Shown here piece after piece: positions 1-7,929 of a DNA stretch of 19,258 bases. Position numbers and translations under genes: made by a program. Every line of letters starts with the position of its first letter. The stretch's first letter is position 1. This DNA comes from CAZNUM01 sp046861615 (GTDB lineage: Bacteria; Fidelibacterota; Marinisomatia; Marinisomatales; TCS55), in NCBI GenBank assembly GCA_046861615.1, contig JBHHUS010000036.1, positions 1 to 19,258 of the forward strand. Reading direction: 5' to 3'. The notes under the pieces are model-generated. The model was given only the letters and a program-made list of their open reading frames with translations, did not search any database and was not told the origin of the DNA.

Positions 1-100
1 CGCAGTCGGCTTTTTCCGGGGGTTTATGCTCTGCAGGCTTGGGGCAGGCCAGGAAGAGAAGGCTTATAAATACAGCAACCAGTATGGACAGGTTTTTCAT
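1..100 (-). CDS. N-terminus of a lipoprotein, cut by the window edge
   Basis: An ATG at 98-100 opens a minus-strand frame with no stop up to base 1. It encodes 33 residues beginning MKNLSILVAVFISLLFLACP. This is a typical lipoprotein signal: a short basic start, a hydrophobic stretch (about residues 4-17), then a lipobox F-L-A-C with the lipidated Cys at residue 19. After it comes a Pro/Lys-rich stretch (PKPAEHKPPEKADC) that looks like a flexible linker. The product would be exported and anchored in a membrane by an N-terminal lipid. The functional domain lies outside the window, so no function can be given. There is no clear Shine-Dalgarno sequence before the ATG. It has the same orientation as the large operon but is separated from it by 288 bases, so it probably has its own promoter. 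Confidence 0.7.
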   Translation of the reverse strand, partial: MKNLSILVAVFISLLFLACPKPAEHKPPEKADC

Positions 101-388
101 AAATGGCTGATACTTAGTATGGCAGTTGAAATATTCAATACACCACTGAAAAATTTCGATTTTTAATCCAGCCTCTGATTCATGCCTGTTAGTCAAACCT
201 GAAAAGTTCAAAAAGGATCAATCTGACTATTATAACTCCTTTCCATCTTTAGTTTAATTCAAAATACTCTGCCATTTCAACCATTTGGTGCACGTCACCG
301 GGGATGGCTGTTAAATCGCTCGTTCAGCCAAAAGCGTCATAAAACAATTACCATCCCTAAAATATATCCTCCTCCAGTACCACTGGTA
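101..388. other. Gene-free stretch between the nuclease gene and the edge lipoprotein
   Basis: No reading frame of note was seen on either strand. The stretch holds a short perfect stem (374-378 with 382-386, loop ACC) directly after the nuclease stop codon. It lacks the T-run of a standard terminator. It also holds a possible -10 box at 229-234 and two mutually exclusive pairings on one strand: 301-307 with 351-357 (7 bp), or 305-310 with 325-330 (6 bp). The stretch plausibly holds the end of the operon transcript and the promoter of the partial lipoprotein gene. Confidence 0.4.
229..257 (-). promoter_or_regulatory. Weak candidate promoter for the edge lipoprotein
   Basis: On the minus strand a perfect TATAAT lies at 229-234. 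Seventeen bases upstream is TTAAAC (252-257), which matches only three of six bases of TTGACA. Transcription would start near 221 and leave a leader of about 120 bases before the ATG at 100. The AT-rich background makes a chance match possible. Confidence 0.22.
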
Positions 389-2599
389 TTATTTCAATAA
401 AACCATTTTTCGCGTCAAAACGATCGAACCAGCCTTCAGGCGGGCAATGTAAATTCCTCCAGATAAGGGGTTTCCGTCACCATCGTGTCCCGACCACTGG
501 ACCTGCTTTAGTTTCCCGCCGGCGACTACCCCGCTCCAGAGCTGTAGGAGCCGACGACCGGTTAGATCATATATCACCAGTTCCCCGGTGGCAGTTCGAT
601 CCAGTTGGAATTCAATCGTAGTCACCGGATTAAAGGGATTCGGGTAGTTCGTCAGGAGCTTAAAATCCCGGGGTACTTCTGAAACAACCGATAACGAATC
701 ATCCAGATGAAAATCGTTCGAATCCCGGGGGAGAATTTTAAATTGACCGAAAGAGTAAGTTACTATCCCCTCTATTTTGTCAAAATGGTCCCCAACTGCT
801 GGCTGGGGCCAATCCCCCGCAAATAAATAATCATCCACTATACAAGTCCCACTCCAATCCGACACCTGCCATTCGTTGTACTGATTGGAAGCGTAGGTCA
901 CATCCACACCAATCAACCGCACCAGCATCCCCTCCAGCGGTTCCCCCCAGGAGGTGCATCCCCCCGCCAGGGTGCTGGCAGTGATGGTAACCGGCTCCAC
1001 CAGCTGATCGGTGGCCAGCAATTCAGAGGATTGAATATTCTTCAGTTCCGTTAAACCATAATATTCAGATATATTTCCTTTCAATGACCAGAGATCTCCC
1101 TCCTGTGGAGGTGTGTATCCTTTATTCACATAAACATATAACCCGCCCCAGGCTTGACGTTCAGGGTCCTGGAGGAAAAAATTGGGGTAATCAGCGTTCG
1201 GTCGTACCCCCGTGACCACGCCTTCCACTTCCACAACCTGCCCGGCCAGAGGCGCAGGATAACAATCATTCCCGATCCCCGGATCAGTGGTGTATTGAAT
1301 ATCATTCAAGGCAATCGAACCGGAAACGGGTACGGTAATATTGACATAATCAATTCCCGTTTCACCGTCATTATCAGTAACAGTGAGCTTAAACGTCCAG
1401 GCTGTTGTTCTTGTGACCTCCGGTACGGTAAAAGTAGCCTGGGAGTTAGTGGGACTACTGAGGGATACGGTTGGTCCCGCCGTCTGTTCCCACAGGTAGC
1501 TTACAATCGTGCCGTTAGGGTCATAGCTTTGGTCGGCGGTCAGGGTTACAACCGAACCAACGGAGGCTGTCTGGTCGGCTCCGGCATAGGCCACCGGGCT
1601 GGTAGTGGTTTTAGTGGTATAAACAATTCGGGCAATGACCGGTAAATGATCGGAGGCATAGTAAAGGGCCTCGGCAATACTGTCAGGAACAGCTGAATTA
1701 GTCCCAGCATTGATGGATTGATTAAAATGTTGACCGTCATTTCCCACCGCTTTAGAGGATCCCTCCAGATACCGCAAATCCGGGTTCACGGCAGTAAACT
1801 GGTGTGAAAACAGTAAAAAATCGAAGCGGTCATCCAATCCGCCGGTTGAGCCTCCGTCACTCAAATAGCTGTCCCGGGTTGATTGCGTATATTTGGCAGC
1901 AAAGGAGCCATCATTATGTTGCCAGTAACCAATGGGATCAACCAGATCAATCTTCAGGCTGTCTGTCAGCAGTTTATAGGCCTTCTCGTCGGGACCATAA
2001 ACATTGAAATCACCGCCTGCAATATACTGGAAGTCGGTTCCCTGTTGGTCAATATAGTCTGCCAGTCGATGGGCTTCTTCCCACCGTTGATCGGCATTGG
2101 CCGTTCCGTCACTGGCCTTCAGGTGCATACTGAAGATTGAAAACGGCGGCACATTCTGATGAGCATTATTCAGAGCCAGGGTGAAACCGCTGATATCCCG
2201 CAAATAAGTACTGATAAATACATGATCCACCAGTGAAAAGGTGTCCTTGCGATAAATCAGTCCATTTTTCATGTATTGCGACGCCGGAAGCGGTGCCGCG
2301 GCAAAATTAGTGTCAGCATAATTGAATGCGCGGTTCAAAAGATAATCCAGCCCACCTTCATCTTCTAATTCATTCATGATGACCAGATCCGGCTGAACGT
2401 AGTCAAACACCTTTTTAAAATATTGAACCCTGCTTTCGTTATTGGAAAAATGCAGGACATTATAGGTCATGACGGTCACTGTATCCTGAGCAAAGGCCGA
2501 AGCAGTAGTCCAGATTAACCAGAAAACGAATGTGAATAACGAGATTAATGAATGATTAATTCTTTTTAAAGTGAATAGCCCGGTCAATTCGTATTCCAA
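389..2599 (-). CDS. Exported endonuclease/exonuclease/phosphatase-fold protein with PKD-like, OB-like and sorting domains
   Basis: A likely surface or secreted nuclease/phosphatase of 736 residues. A signal peptide (about 11-37) ends in A-F-A before Gln38. The catalytic domain (about 40-328) shows the family's active-site motifs: TYNVLHF with N47, E77 in IMNELED, H159 in FSMHL, D197 and N199 in GGDFNV, D257 in LDDRFD, and D317/H318 in SDHLP. A PKD/REJ-like Ig fold follows (about 335-424), then a beta-rich OB-like region (about 430-635) like those in other exported nucleases of this group. Residues 650-736 form a sorting-type C-terminus with NYPNPFNP (651-658) and the ending RKMVLLK. Substrate cannot be told from sequence (DNA, RNA or phosphoesters). 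It is the last gene of the sprA operon, 15 bases after the asparaginase gene. The start is unsure: no ATG or GTG fits before the signal peptide, and the first candidates are TTG at 2599 or 2587. Confidence 0.88.
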   Translation of the reverse strand: MEYELTGLFTLKRINHSLISLFTFVFWLIWTTASAFAQDTVTVMTYNVLHFSNNESRVQYFKKVFDYVQPDLVIMNELEDEGGLDYLLNRAFNYADTNFAAAPLPASQYMKNGLIYRKDTFSLVDHVFISTYLRDISGFTLALNNAHQNVPPFSIFSMHLKASDGTANADQRWEEAHRLADYIDQQGTDFQYIAGGDFNVYGPDEKAYKLLTDSLKIDLVDPIGYWQHNDGSFAAKYTQSTRDSYLSDGGSTGGLDDRFDFLLFSHQFTAVNPDLRYLEGSSKAVGNDGQHFNQSINAGTNSAVPDSIAEALYYASDHLPVIARIVYTTKTTTSPVAYAGADQTASVGSVVTLTADQSYDPNGTIVSYLWEQTAGPTVSLSSPTNSQATFTVPEVTRTTAWTFKLTVTDNDGETGIDYVNITVPVSGSIALNDIQYTTDPGIGNDCYPAPLAGQVVEVEGVVTGVRPNADYPNFFLQDPERQAWGGLYVYVNKGYTPPQEGDLWSLKGNISEYYGLTELKNIQSSELLATDQLVEPVTITASTLAGGCTSWGEPLEGMLVRLIGVDVTYASNQYNEWQVSDWSGTCIVDDYLFAGDWPQPAVGDHFDKIEGIVTYSFGQFKILPRDSNDFHLDDSLSVVSEVPRDFKLLTNYPNPFNPVTTIEFQLDRTATGELVIYDLTGRRLLQLWSGVVAGGKLKQVQWSGHDGDGNPLSGGIYIARLKAGSIVLTRKMVLLK

Positions 2600-2614
2600 T
2601 TTTAATGTGACGAT

Positions 2615-3595
2615 TCAGTCTTCAATTTGAACTTTAATTTTACCCACTATAATCTGCCGGTGATTTTTCAGCAGCGGTTCCCGGTAAGTTTCCAGATCGG
2701 AGTTTTCGACTTCATTCAACAATCCAAGGTGTTCTAACAACGCCACGGTAACCGGGTCTACTGCTCGTTTATGACCGTCAATAACTTTAACAGCAATCCC
2801 CAGCGTTTCACCCTCCAATGTGCGGATACCGATTCCCCGGACACCTTCACCACCGACTTTTGAAACTGCCCGACCTTTTAAAGCCGTAATAAAAGCAGTA
2901 TCAAACCGTTGCCGTCCCGCCACCAGGTAGGGATTGGAAACCATCGCCGAATATATTTGATCCAAAACCGGATCATCGCCGGAAGCCAGTTGTTGAAACA
3001 GTTCAGCGATCGTAAACAGTGGCAGAAATGGTGTGGGGGCGCTGCAGCCATCGATGGCTAAATTCAATTTGTCCAGTCCGGAATAGAATTTTATAGTCTC
3101 CATAATTTTCTGCTGAACCGGATGATCCCGGTTCACGTACCCCTTTGGATCCACATTCAAATGTTTTGCCAGACAAAGCATACCGGCGTGTTTTCCACTG
3201 CAATTATTATGAAATGGAGTCAATTCCAATTCACCGGCAACAATAGCTCGGCGCGTTTCCTGGTCATACGGTAAATGGCAGCCGCATTCATAGTCCTGAG
3301 CCTTAAGTCCCAGTTTTTTCAGCATGGAGCGGGCGGTTTCCACGTGAATTGTTTCTCCATTGTGGGAGGCGCACATGAGGGCCAATTCGGCAGCCGAAAA
3401 ACCGGCCGCCGCCACCGCCCCCGTTTTAACGCTGGCAGCAGACTGGAAAGGTTTCAGCGATGATCGCACACAAGTCAGATAATCCGGGTCACCGGACTGG
3501 TACACCACTGCTTTTCCACTATTTACAACTACCACATAAACCCGATGATCGCTTTCAACCTGGTCACCGCGAATAATATTGCAATGAATAGCCAC
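2615..3595 (-). CDS. L-asparaginase II family protein
   Basis: 326 residues, the usual size for the Asparaginase_II family (distinct from E. coli AnsA/AnsB). Members are annotated as hydrolysing L-asparagine to aspartate and ammonia. Family blocks are clear: RSSLKPFQ (44-51), CASHNGE (75-81), CGCHLPYD (104-111), NNCSGKHAGM (130-139), DGCSAPTP (182-189) and a Gly-rich KVGGEGVRGIGI (246-257). There is no signal peptide, so it should be cytoplasmic. The start is GTG (3593-3595), supported by AAGGGG six bases upstream; no better start exists. It lies 9 bases after the deacetylase gene and 15 bases before the nuclease gene, so it is co-transcribed with both. Its metabolic role has no obvious link to secretion; supply of aspartate or nitrogen is the simplest reading. 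Family confidence is high; biochemical activity is inferred. Confidence 0.9.
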   Translation of the reverse strand: MAIHCNIIRGDQVESDHRVYVVVVNSGKAVVYQSGDPDYLTCVRSSLKPFQSAASVKTGAVAAAGFSAAELALMCASHNGETIHVETARSMLKKLGLKAQDYECGCHLPYDQETRRAIVAGELELTPFHNNCSGKHAGMLCLAKHLNVDPKGYVNRDHPVQQKIMETIKFYSGLDKLNLAIDGCSAPTPFLPLFTIAELFQQLASGDDPVLDQIYSAMVSNPYLVAGRQRFDTAFITALKGRAVSKVGGEGVRGIGIRTLEGETLGIAVKVIDGHKRAVDPVTVALLEHLGLLNEVENSDLETYREPLLKNHRQIIVGKIKVQIED

Positions 3596-3604
3596 AGTAA
3601 CCCC

Positions 3605-4429
3605 TTAATAAACCGCCTGGGAGGCAAATTCGAAAATAAAACCCTGTTCCAGATACCGGGGTATTTCGGCTTTAAGGATATCCAGGGTCAGTTGTTTTGC
3701 ATGGCCGACACCCACAGCAACACCCTCCTTCCGGGCAATCTGCGCCAGTTCCTGGAGTTGTTCCCGGATTATGTTAGGATCGGCATCATTGTCGAGAAAC
3801 ACATGGCGGCGAATGGTTGGAACAGCCAGATTGCGCATGGTTTGTTCTGCCACGGTGGAAACAGTGGTTCGGCTATCGATAAAAAATTTATTTCCCCGCT
3901 TCAGGACAGTACCTACCACGGCCATTAGTTTACCATCAGCGGTGGCCAGGGACCCCTGGTGATTGTTCATTCCTTTAGCCTCCGGTAAATAATCAAACAC
4001 TGCTTGAATGCGCTGTTCAATCTCAGCGCTGGTCATTTTTGTTCGAAGCATAAACTGATCTTCGCCGCGGGTCATGACAATGGACTCCATGGGCATGTGG
4101 ACAATAACTTCCTTCCCGGCCTGGACCGCCTTTCCGGCAAAGGATTGACTGAAAGTATGCCCCGGGATTATGGCACAGGTGAGGGGCACTTTCAGCGCCA
4201 GAAATCCACTGGAGACCGCATCATCCCGATAGCCAAAATCATCGATTATCAGAACCAGTTTGCCCGGAACTTTCGTCGGTGAAGGGGCTTCCCCTGTTTT
4301 CACTGGTTCAGAAACCGGAGGCTGCTGGCTCAATTTTTTTAACGTCAACAGTTGTGAAATGGACAGCACTATTACCAGTATGCCTAGAATCCAAATCCAC
4401 ATTTTATATTTACTGACCTGATTGCTCAT
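3605..4429 (-). CDS. Divergent polysaccharide deacetylase (YibQ-type)
   Basis: 274 residues. One N-terminal membrane segment (about 10-30) is followed by a Pro/Lys-rich linker (35-55) and a domain of the divergent polysaccharide deacetylase family (YibQ, formerly DUF610), which should lie in the periplasm. Metal-site-like motifs are visible: IIDDFGYR with D63/D64 (61-68), HMPME (111-115), NNHQGS (155-160), FIDSRT (183-188), VFLDND (210-215) and VGH near the end (241-243). Relatives act, or are thought to act, on cell-envelope glycans; the substrate is unknown. The ATG overlaps the stop of the upstream barrel gene by 4 bases (ATGA, 4426-4429), and the asparaginase start follows 9 bases after its stop. 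Its place in the sprA operon fits a job in letting a huge outer-membrane complex through or into the envelope, but that is inference. Confidence 0.87.
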   Translation of the reverse strand: MSNQVSKYKMWIWILGILVIVLSISQLLTLKKLSQQPPVSEPVKTGEAPSPTKVPGKLVLIIDDFGYRDDAVSSGFLALKVPLTCAIIPGHTFSQSFAGKAVQAGKEVIVHMPMESIVMTRGEDQFMLRTKMTSAEIEQRIQAVFDYLPEAKGMNNHQGSLATADGKLMAVVGTVLKRGNKFFIDSRTTVSTVAEQTMRNLAVPTIRRHVFLDNDADPNIIREQLQELAQIARKEGVAVGVGHAKQLTLDILKAEIPRYLEQGFIFEFASQAVY

Positions 4430-5271
4430 GGCAGTCGAACGGAAATATCCATCATTTGTGGCGTTCCTAAAGCTGAACGGCCGGTCCGGAGCCCGTAATA
4501 AAGGCTGTAAATACCAAAGTGAATGCCGATTCCAGCACTGTAAGTAAAAACAGCTCCAACTGTCTGAAAAGTATTAGAAATGACCAGATTGCGGTAGAAA
4601 AATTGATTACCCAATTCCAGGATTAATTGATCGACCAACGCAGATCGTTCTAGATTCAGTACGGTTTCCGTTTTATATCCATTAAATGAGAAGGTATTCC
4701 CCATACCTGCAATCAATCGTCGCGGCAACACCGGCCGGCGCTCACGAAAAGTGTTCATTTGCCCCAGATTTAAAACTGAAAGTGAAACATAATTATTTTC
4801 ATTCAGACGGTGGCGGAGGCCTAAATCCAGTCCAATTCCCGATGACGATTGAGTATAAATCTGGAAGTACAGCACTTTCAGTCCCAGGCCAAAATCCAGT
4901 TTCCCCCATTTACGGCTGGTAGCTCCCTCCACTGAAGTACCATAGGCTCCGAATTTTGCCAGCGGTTCATCCGTGGGACGAGTGGTTCTCAATTCCAGAT
5001 CTTTAAGACCCAGGTAGCGCAGTTGCAGAACAGTGCGGCCCTGCTGGTATTGAAAAGCAAAACTGCGGGTTCCGGCCAGCCAATGTCCATAAGATAAAAC
5101 AATCTGAGGACGGATTCCTGCAATGTAACCCAGGGCCGGATTGCGCCAGGGTGTATTAATAATTGTCAGTTCCCTGGCAGTCACTGGGACAACTAAAAAC
5201 TGAGAACCCAGGGCCTGGAGCGAGGCGGAACAACCCAGGATGAGAAACAGGAGTCTAAAAATTAAACGCAT
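4426..5271 (-). CDS. Predicted outer-membrane beta-barrel, PorV/PorQ-like
   Basis: About 281 residues from the ATG at 5269-5271. A longer frame opens at 5337, but its first 22 residues lie inside the upstream gene and come before an evident signal sequence (RLIFRLLFLILGCSASLQAL), so the internal ATG is preferred. The rest alternates short aromatic and polar strands with Gly/Asn turns, as in an outer-membrane barrel (for instance YVSLSVLNLGQMN and GIGIHFGIYSLYYGLRTG). The pattern resembles PorV/PorQ-family proteins, and the gene directly follows a clear member of that family, overlapping it by 17 bases. The signal is ambiguous: cleavage after LGS would leave Gln24 first, while I-L-G-C (11-14) could be a lipobox. 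No function can be assigned beyond a likely partner of the T9SS translocon or an envelope structural protein. Confidence 0.7.
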   Translation of the reverse strand: MRLIFRLLFLILGCSASLQALGSQFLVVPVTARELTIINTPWRNPALGYIAGIRPQIVLSYGHWLAGTRSFAFQYQQGRTVLQLRYLGLKDLELRTTRPTDEPLAKFGAYGTSVEGATSRKWGKLDFGLGLKVLYFQIYTQSSSGIGLDLGLRHRLNENNYVSLSVLNLGQMNTFRERRPVLPRRLIAGMGNTFSFNGYKTETVLNLERSALVDQLILELGNQFFYRNLVISNTFQTVGAVFTYSAGIGIHFGIYSLYYGLRTGRSALGTPQMMDISVRLP

Positions 5272-6244
5272 AGGTAAATACATGGGCCACACCAGCGGGA
5301 GTTTCCAGGACAAAGGCATAATCCAGACGGGCGTCATTTTGCTTTAAAAACGACCAGATTAATCCCAGGCCTACAGCCATGCGCTGGTTTCCCAATCCGG
5401 CCCGCAGGAAATAATGTTCCCGAAAAGTATATTCGCCCCCCATCCGAAGGGTATAACCGAGTAATTTTTGATTATCGGAGATCCAGCCTCCATCCATAGT
5501 AATGTAAACACCTTCGTAACGGAAGGTTGTACCCAGTCGATAAATCGTTGGAAAATGTTCCACATAGACACGGCCCTGCTCGAAAACTTTCCCCGTATTC
5601 CACTGGTAACTGGAATTTAAATCCTGAATCATGAAGGCCAGATTAGCGCCTTTTTTTGTTCGAACGAAAACACCCAGGTCAAACCCAGTCCCTTTACCAG
5701 CCAGACTGGAGTTATTCATGGGTAGTTGATGGTTGAGGATCTTCACGTTGATCCCGATGGAAAACCAGGGCAGCAATCGTTGGGCAAAGGTAAAGAAAAT
5801 GGCATCCTCAGCCGTGGAAAGATACTGGGTATGCTCTCCGGAACTGGTTCGGCCGTCAATTCGATCAGTCCCAGCGCTCACCCAGGCGATTCCCACGCCT
5901 GCATTGGGAGGTAAACCAGTGGACAAACTAGTGGCCATGAAACGGCGGGAAAGAGGCAGAAAATGGTGGGCAAAACCCAGGCGCCGCTGGTTGAGAAAAC
6001 CAATGGCGGCGGGATTGTGATAGGCGGCAAAACCTTGATCAATTTCAGCTGTAAAAGCGCTGCCCATGGCAATCGAGCGGGCAGAGGTACCCATTCTTAA
6101 AAACCCACCGGGATAGGAAGCAAAATCCCTGGCTTCAATCCCAGTAAAGGCCAACCAAAATAACAGAAGAAATTTTAACGGTGCCGCAATCCGGGTAAGA
6201 GTCTGATTATTGAAATGAAAGGGAGTATTGATTCGATTATTCAT
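5255..6244 (-). CDS. PorV/PorQ-family outer-membrane protein
   Basis: 329 residues. After a long N-terminal part with a hydrophobic signal (about 22-37) comes the signature of the PorV/PorQ family: GGFLRMGTSARSIAMGSAFT (46-65), then AAYHNPAAIGFL (73-84). Amphipathic strands follow to a C-terminus ending in Phe (FTYAFNF), as is usual for outer-membrane barrels. In Bacteroidota, PorV binds SprA and collects cargo from it, while PorQ tethers the attachment complex. Sequence alone does not tell which of these this protein resembles. Its place in the same operon as sprA favours a direct T9SS role. The ATG overlaps the propeller gene's stop (ATGA, 6241-6244). The predicted cleavage A-R (residues 38/39) does not leave Gln, unlike its neighbours. 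Confidence 0.82.
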   Translation of the reverse strand: MNNRINTPFHFNNQTLTRIAAPLKFLLLFWLAFTGIEARDFASYPGGFLRMGTSARSIAMGSAFTAEIDQGFAAYHNPAAIGFLNQRRLGFAHHFLPLSRRFMATSLSTGLPPNAGVGIAWVSAGTDRIDGRTSSGEHTQYLSTAEDAIFFTFAQRLLPWFSIGINVKILNHQLPMNNSSLAGKGTGFDLGVFVRTKKGANLAFMIQDLNSSYQWNTGKVFEQGRVYVEHFPTIYRLGTTFRYEGVYITMDGGWISDNQKLLGYTLRMGGEYTFREHYFLRAGLGNQRMAVGLGLIWSFLKQNDARLDYAFVLETPAGVAHVFTYAFNF

Positions 6245-7929
6245 TTCAAAACAATTAGTTTAACCCATTCAACTTTATTATCATATTCCAGACGGATCAG
6301 GTAAGTCCCGTTAGCCACCAGTCTTCCGTTACTGTCACGGCCATTCCAGCGGAGAGCACCGCTGTTGGATAAACGCCGGTCAAAAGTCTGAGAATACACC
6401 TGCTCCATGGCAAAATTGTAAATATCCATATTAATGACATAGGAAACTTTTATATCAGTATGGATACGCACATACCCGTCACCATCTAACAGGTTATGGA
6501 CGTAGGGTGAAAAGGGATTTGGATAGGCATATACCTTGCCGGGGGTATACTCCGGGCGAAATATTTGCCAGTTTTTTCCTTGGAGATCCAGGGTCCGCCC
6601 GAGACCGTCGGGCGTCCCGATCCAGAGGGTGGCGGAGGTAGAATAAAAAGGGCGGGTGTCGTAGGCGATGGAAATTACTTCGTTGGAAAGGATCGCGTCA
6701 GTATCGTAAGCGCCGGTAGAGCCAATCGGTAATGCTTGTTGAGCCGGTTGGTATAACGCCCAGGGTTTATCTACATCCAGGGGATTTTCATCGACAAATT
6801 TCCACAATCCTTTTTGGGATGCTACCAGCACCAGGGAATCACCGGTTACAATGTTGAAACAGCGTTCTCCCCTGAGAGTAGTGTACCAGGTATCGCCATC
6901 ATCAACGGTATAGCTGACGGCGCTGGTTTCAGACCCACCGGCAGTCACGGTAACGGCCCAGATAACACGATAACCTCTGAAATTCTGTTTCGCCAATCCC
7001 ACTACGAAACCACCGGAAAGACCATTCCGATCAGGTGTATAGTGGACCCAATCGATACAACCATTTGCTCCCAGAATACCGCGGTTGATCCCGTTTGCAG
7101 TTCCCACCCAGACAGTATCATCATAAGCCAGGACTGAAAATGCTTTATGGTTATGATTCCCGTAGGCCAGGGGGTCGCTGGAGAGCTGAGAAATACCATC
7201 CCAGGGATCCCGGGGATTTAAATAATAATTCTTTAAAGTTGGACCGGCAGAGGTGGATTCATAGCTGGCTGCCTCACAGGTATTTAAAGTCTGGTCTGAA
7301 TCCAGGGGTAAGGGTACGCGTTCCCACACCTTCTCTTTCAGACTGAAACGTCTTAATCCACCGGCCCAACTGGTAATCCAGATATAACCGCTGGCAATGG
7401 TGGCATCATAGGTAACATTGGCTTCCATAACGGTAATTGGAAGAGCCTTGAAAAACCGTTTGGCAAAGGGAGAAATGGAATCGGCAGGGGCGTCAGTGGG
7501 CTGATCAAAATAGGTCCAGGTAATGGTTGAATCAGTACTGTTAACAGAGTAAATGAGTCCATTGCCAGCAGCCATATTTTTGGAGCTGACTGAAAAGGCA
7601 GCGAACAGGGTATCATCATTGACGGCAATAGCAGTAACAGTTCCCGGGGGAACCTGATCGGTCAATGTCCCGGCGGTTACTGTAGCGCTGGAGCGTAGTG
7701 TAAACACCGAAGCGGTATCCCTTAACACCGAAAGACCGGCTCCCGTCCCCAGCCAGACCAGACTATCACCCTGGATACGAATTTCACCTACCTGGCTGCT
7801 TTTAAGACCATGATAAGCGGTGCTGTCAAAACCGCTGGTTGAGAGATAAAAGCGTTCCGGTCGCACCGATTGACTAATAGCAATGGACAAAAACAGAACA
7901 CCACACCAGATAAGTTGCAACCGTTTCAT
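6241..7929 (-). CDS. Exported beta-propeller protein with sorting-type C-terminus (PorZ-like architecture)
   Basis: 562 residues. A signal peptide (1-19, A-I-S) leaves Gln20 first. Then come repeated propeller blades of the 'two-component regulator propeller' kind, with the sequence pattern 'V-W-[LIV]-G-T-x-x-G-[LI]': SLVWLGTGAGLSVL (56-69), YIWITSWAGGLRRF (182-195), TVWVGTANGINRG (272-284), LVLVASQKGLWKF (366-378) and TLWIGTPDGLGRT (434-446). A C-terminal FlgD/Por-type domain (about 464-562) begins with YAYPNPFSP and ends VEWVKLIVLK. Propellers plus this domain are the plan of PorZ, the T9SS attachment-complex protein of Porphyromonas, though that is longer (about 780 residues, two propellers). 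Here it could be PorZ-like or a surface cargo. Overlaps of 4 bases on both sides show tight coupling to the lipoprotein and PorV/PorQ genes. Confidence 0.8.
   Translation of the reverse strand: MKRLQLIWCGVLFLSIAISQSVRPERFYLSTSGFDSTAYHGLKSSQVGEIRIQGDSLVWLGTGAGLSVLRDTASVFTLRSSATVTAGTLTDQVPPGTVTAIAVNDDTLFAAFSVSSKNMAAGNGLIYSVNSTDSTITWTYFDQPTDAPADSISPFAKRFFKALPITVMEANVTYDATIASGYIWITSWAGGLRRFSLKEKVWERVPLPLDSDQTLNTCEAASYESTSAGPTLKNYYLNPRDPWDGISQLSSDPLAYGNHNHKAFSVLAYDDTVWVGTANGINRGILGANGCIDWVHYTPDRNGLSGGFVVGLAKQNFRGYRVIWAVTVTAGGSETSAVSYTVDDGDTWYTTLRGERCFNIVTGDSLVLVASQKGLWKFVDENPLDVDKPWALYQPAQQALPIGSTGAYDTDAILSNEVISIAYDTRPFYSTSATLWIGTPDGLGRTLDLQGKNWQIFRPEYTPGKVYAYPNPFSPYVHNLLDGDGYVRIHTDIKVSYVINMDIYNFAMEQVYSQTFDRRLSNSGALRWNGRDSNGRLVANGTYLIRLEYDNKVEWVKLIVLK

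Noticed and set aside
1154..1645. 163-residue plus-strand open frame opposite the nuclease gene
   Set aside because: It lies fully inside a well-supported gene on the other strand, has no recognisable domain and reads as low-quality antisense translation.
5272..5337. Longer start for the second barrel gene
   Set aside because: It would place 22 residues before an obvious signal sequence and lies deep in the upstream gene; the ATG at 5271 fits better.
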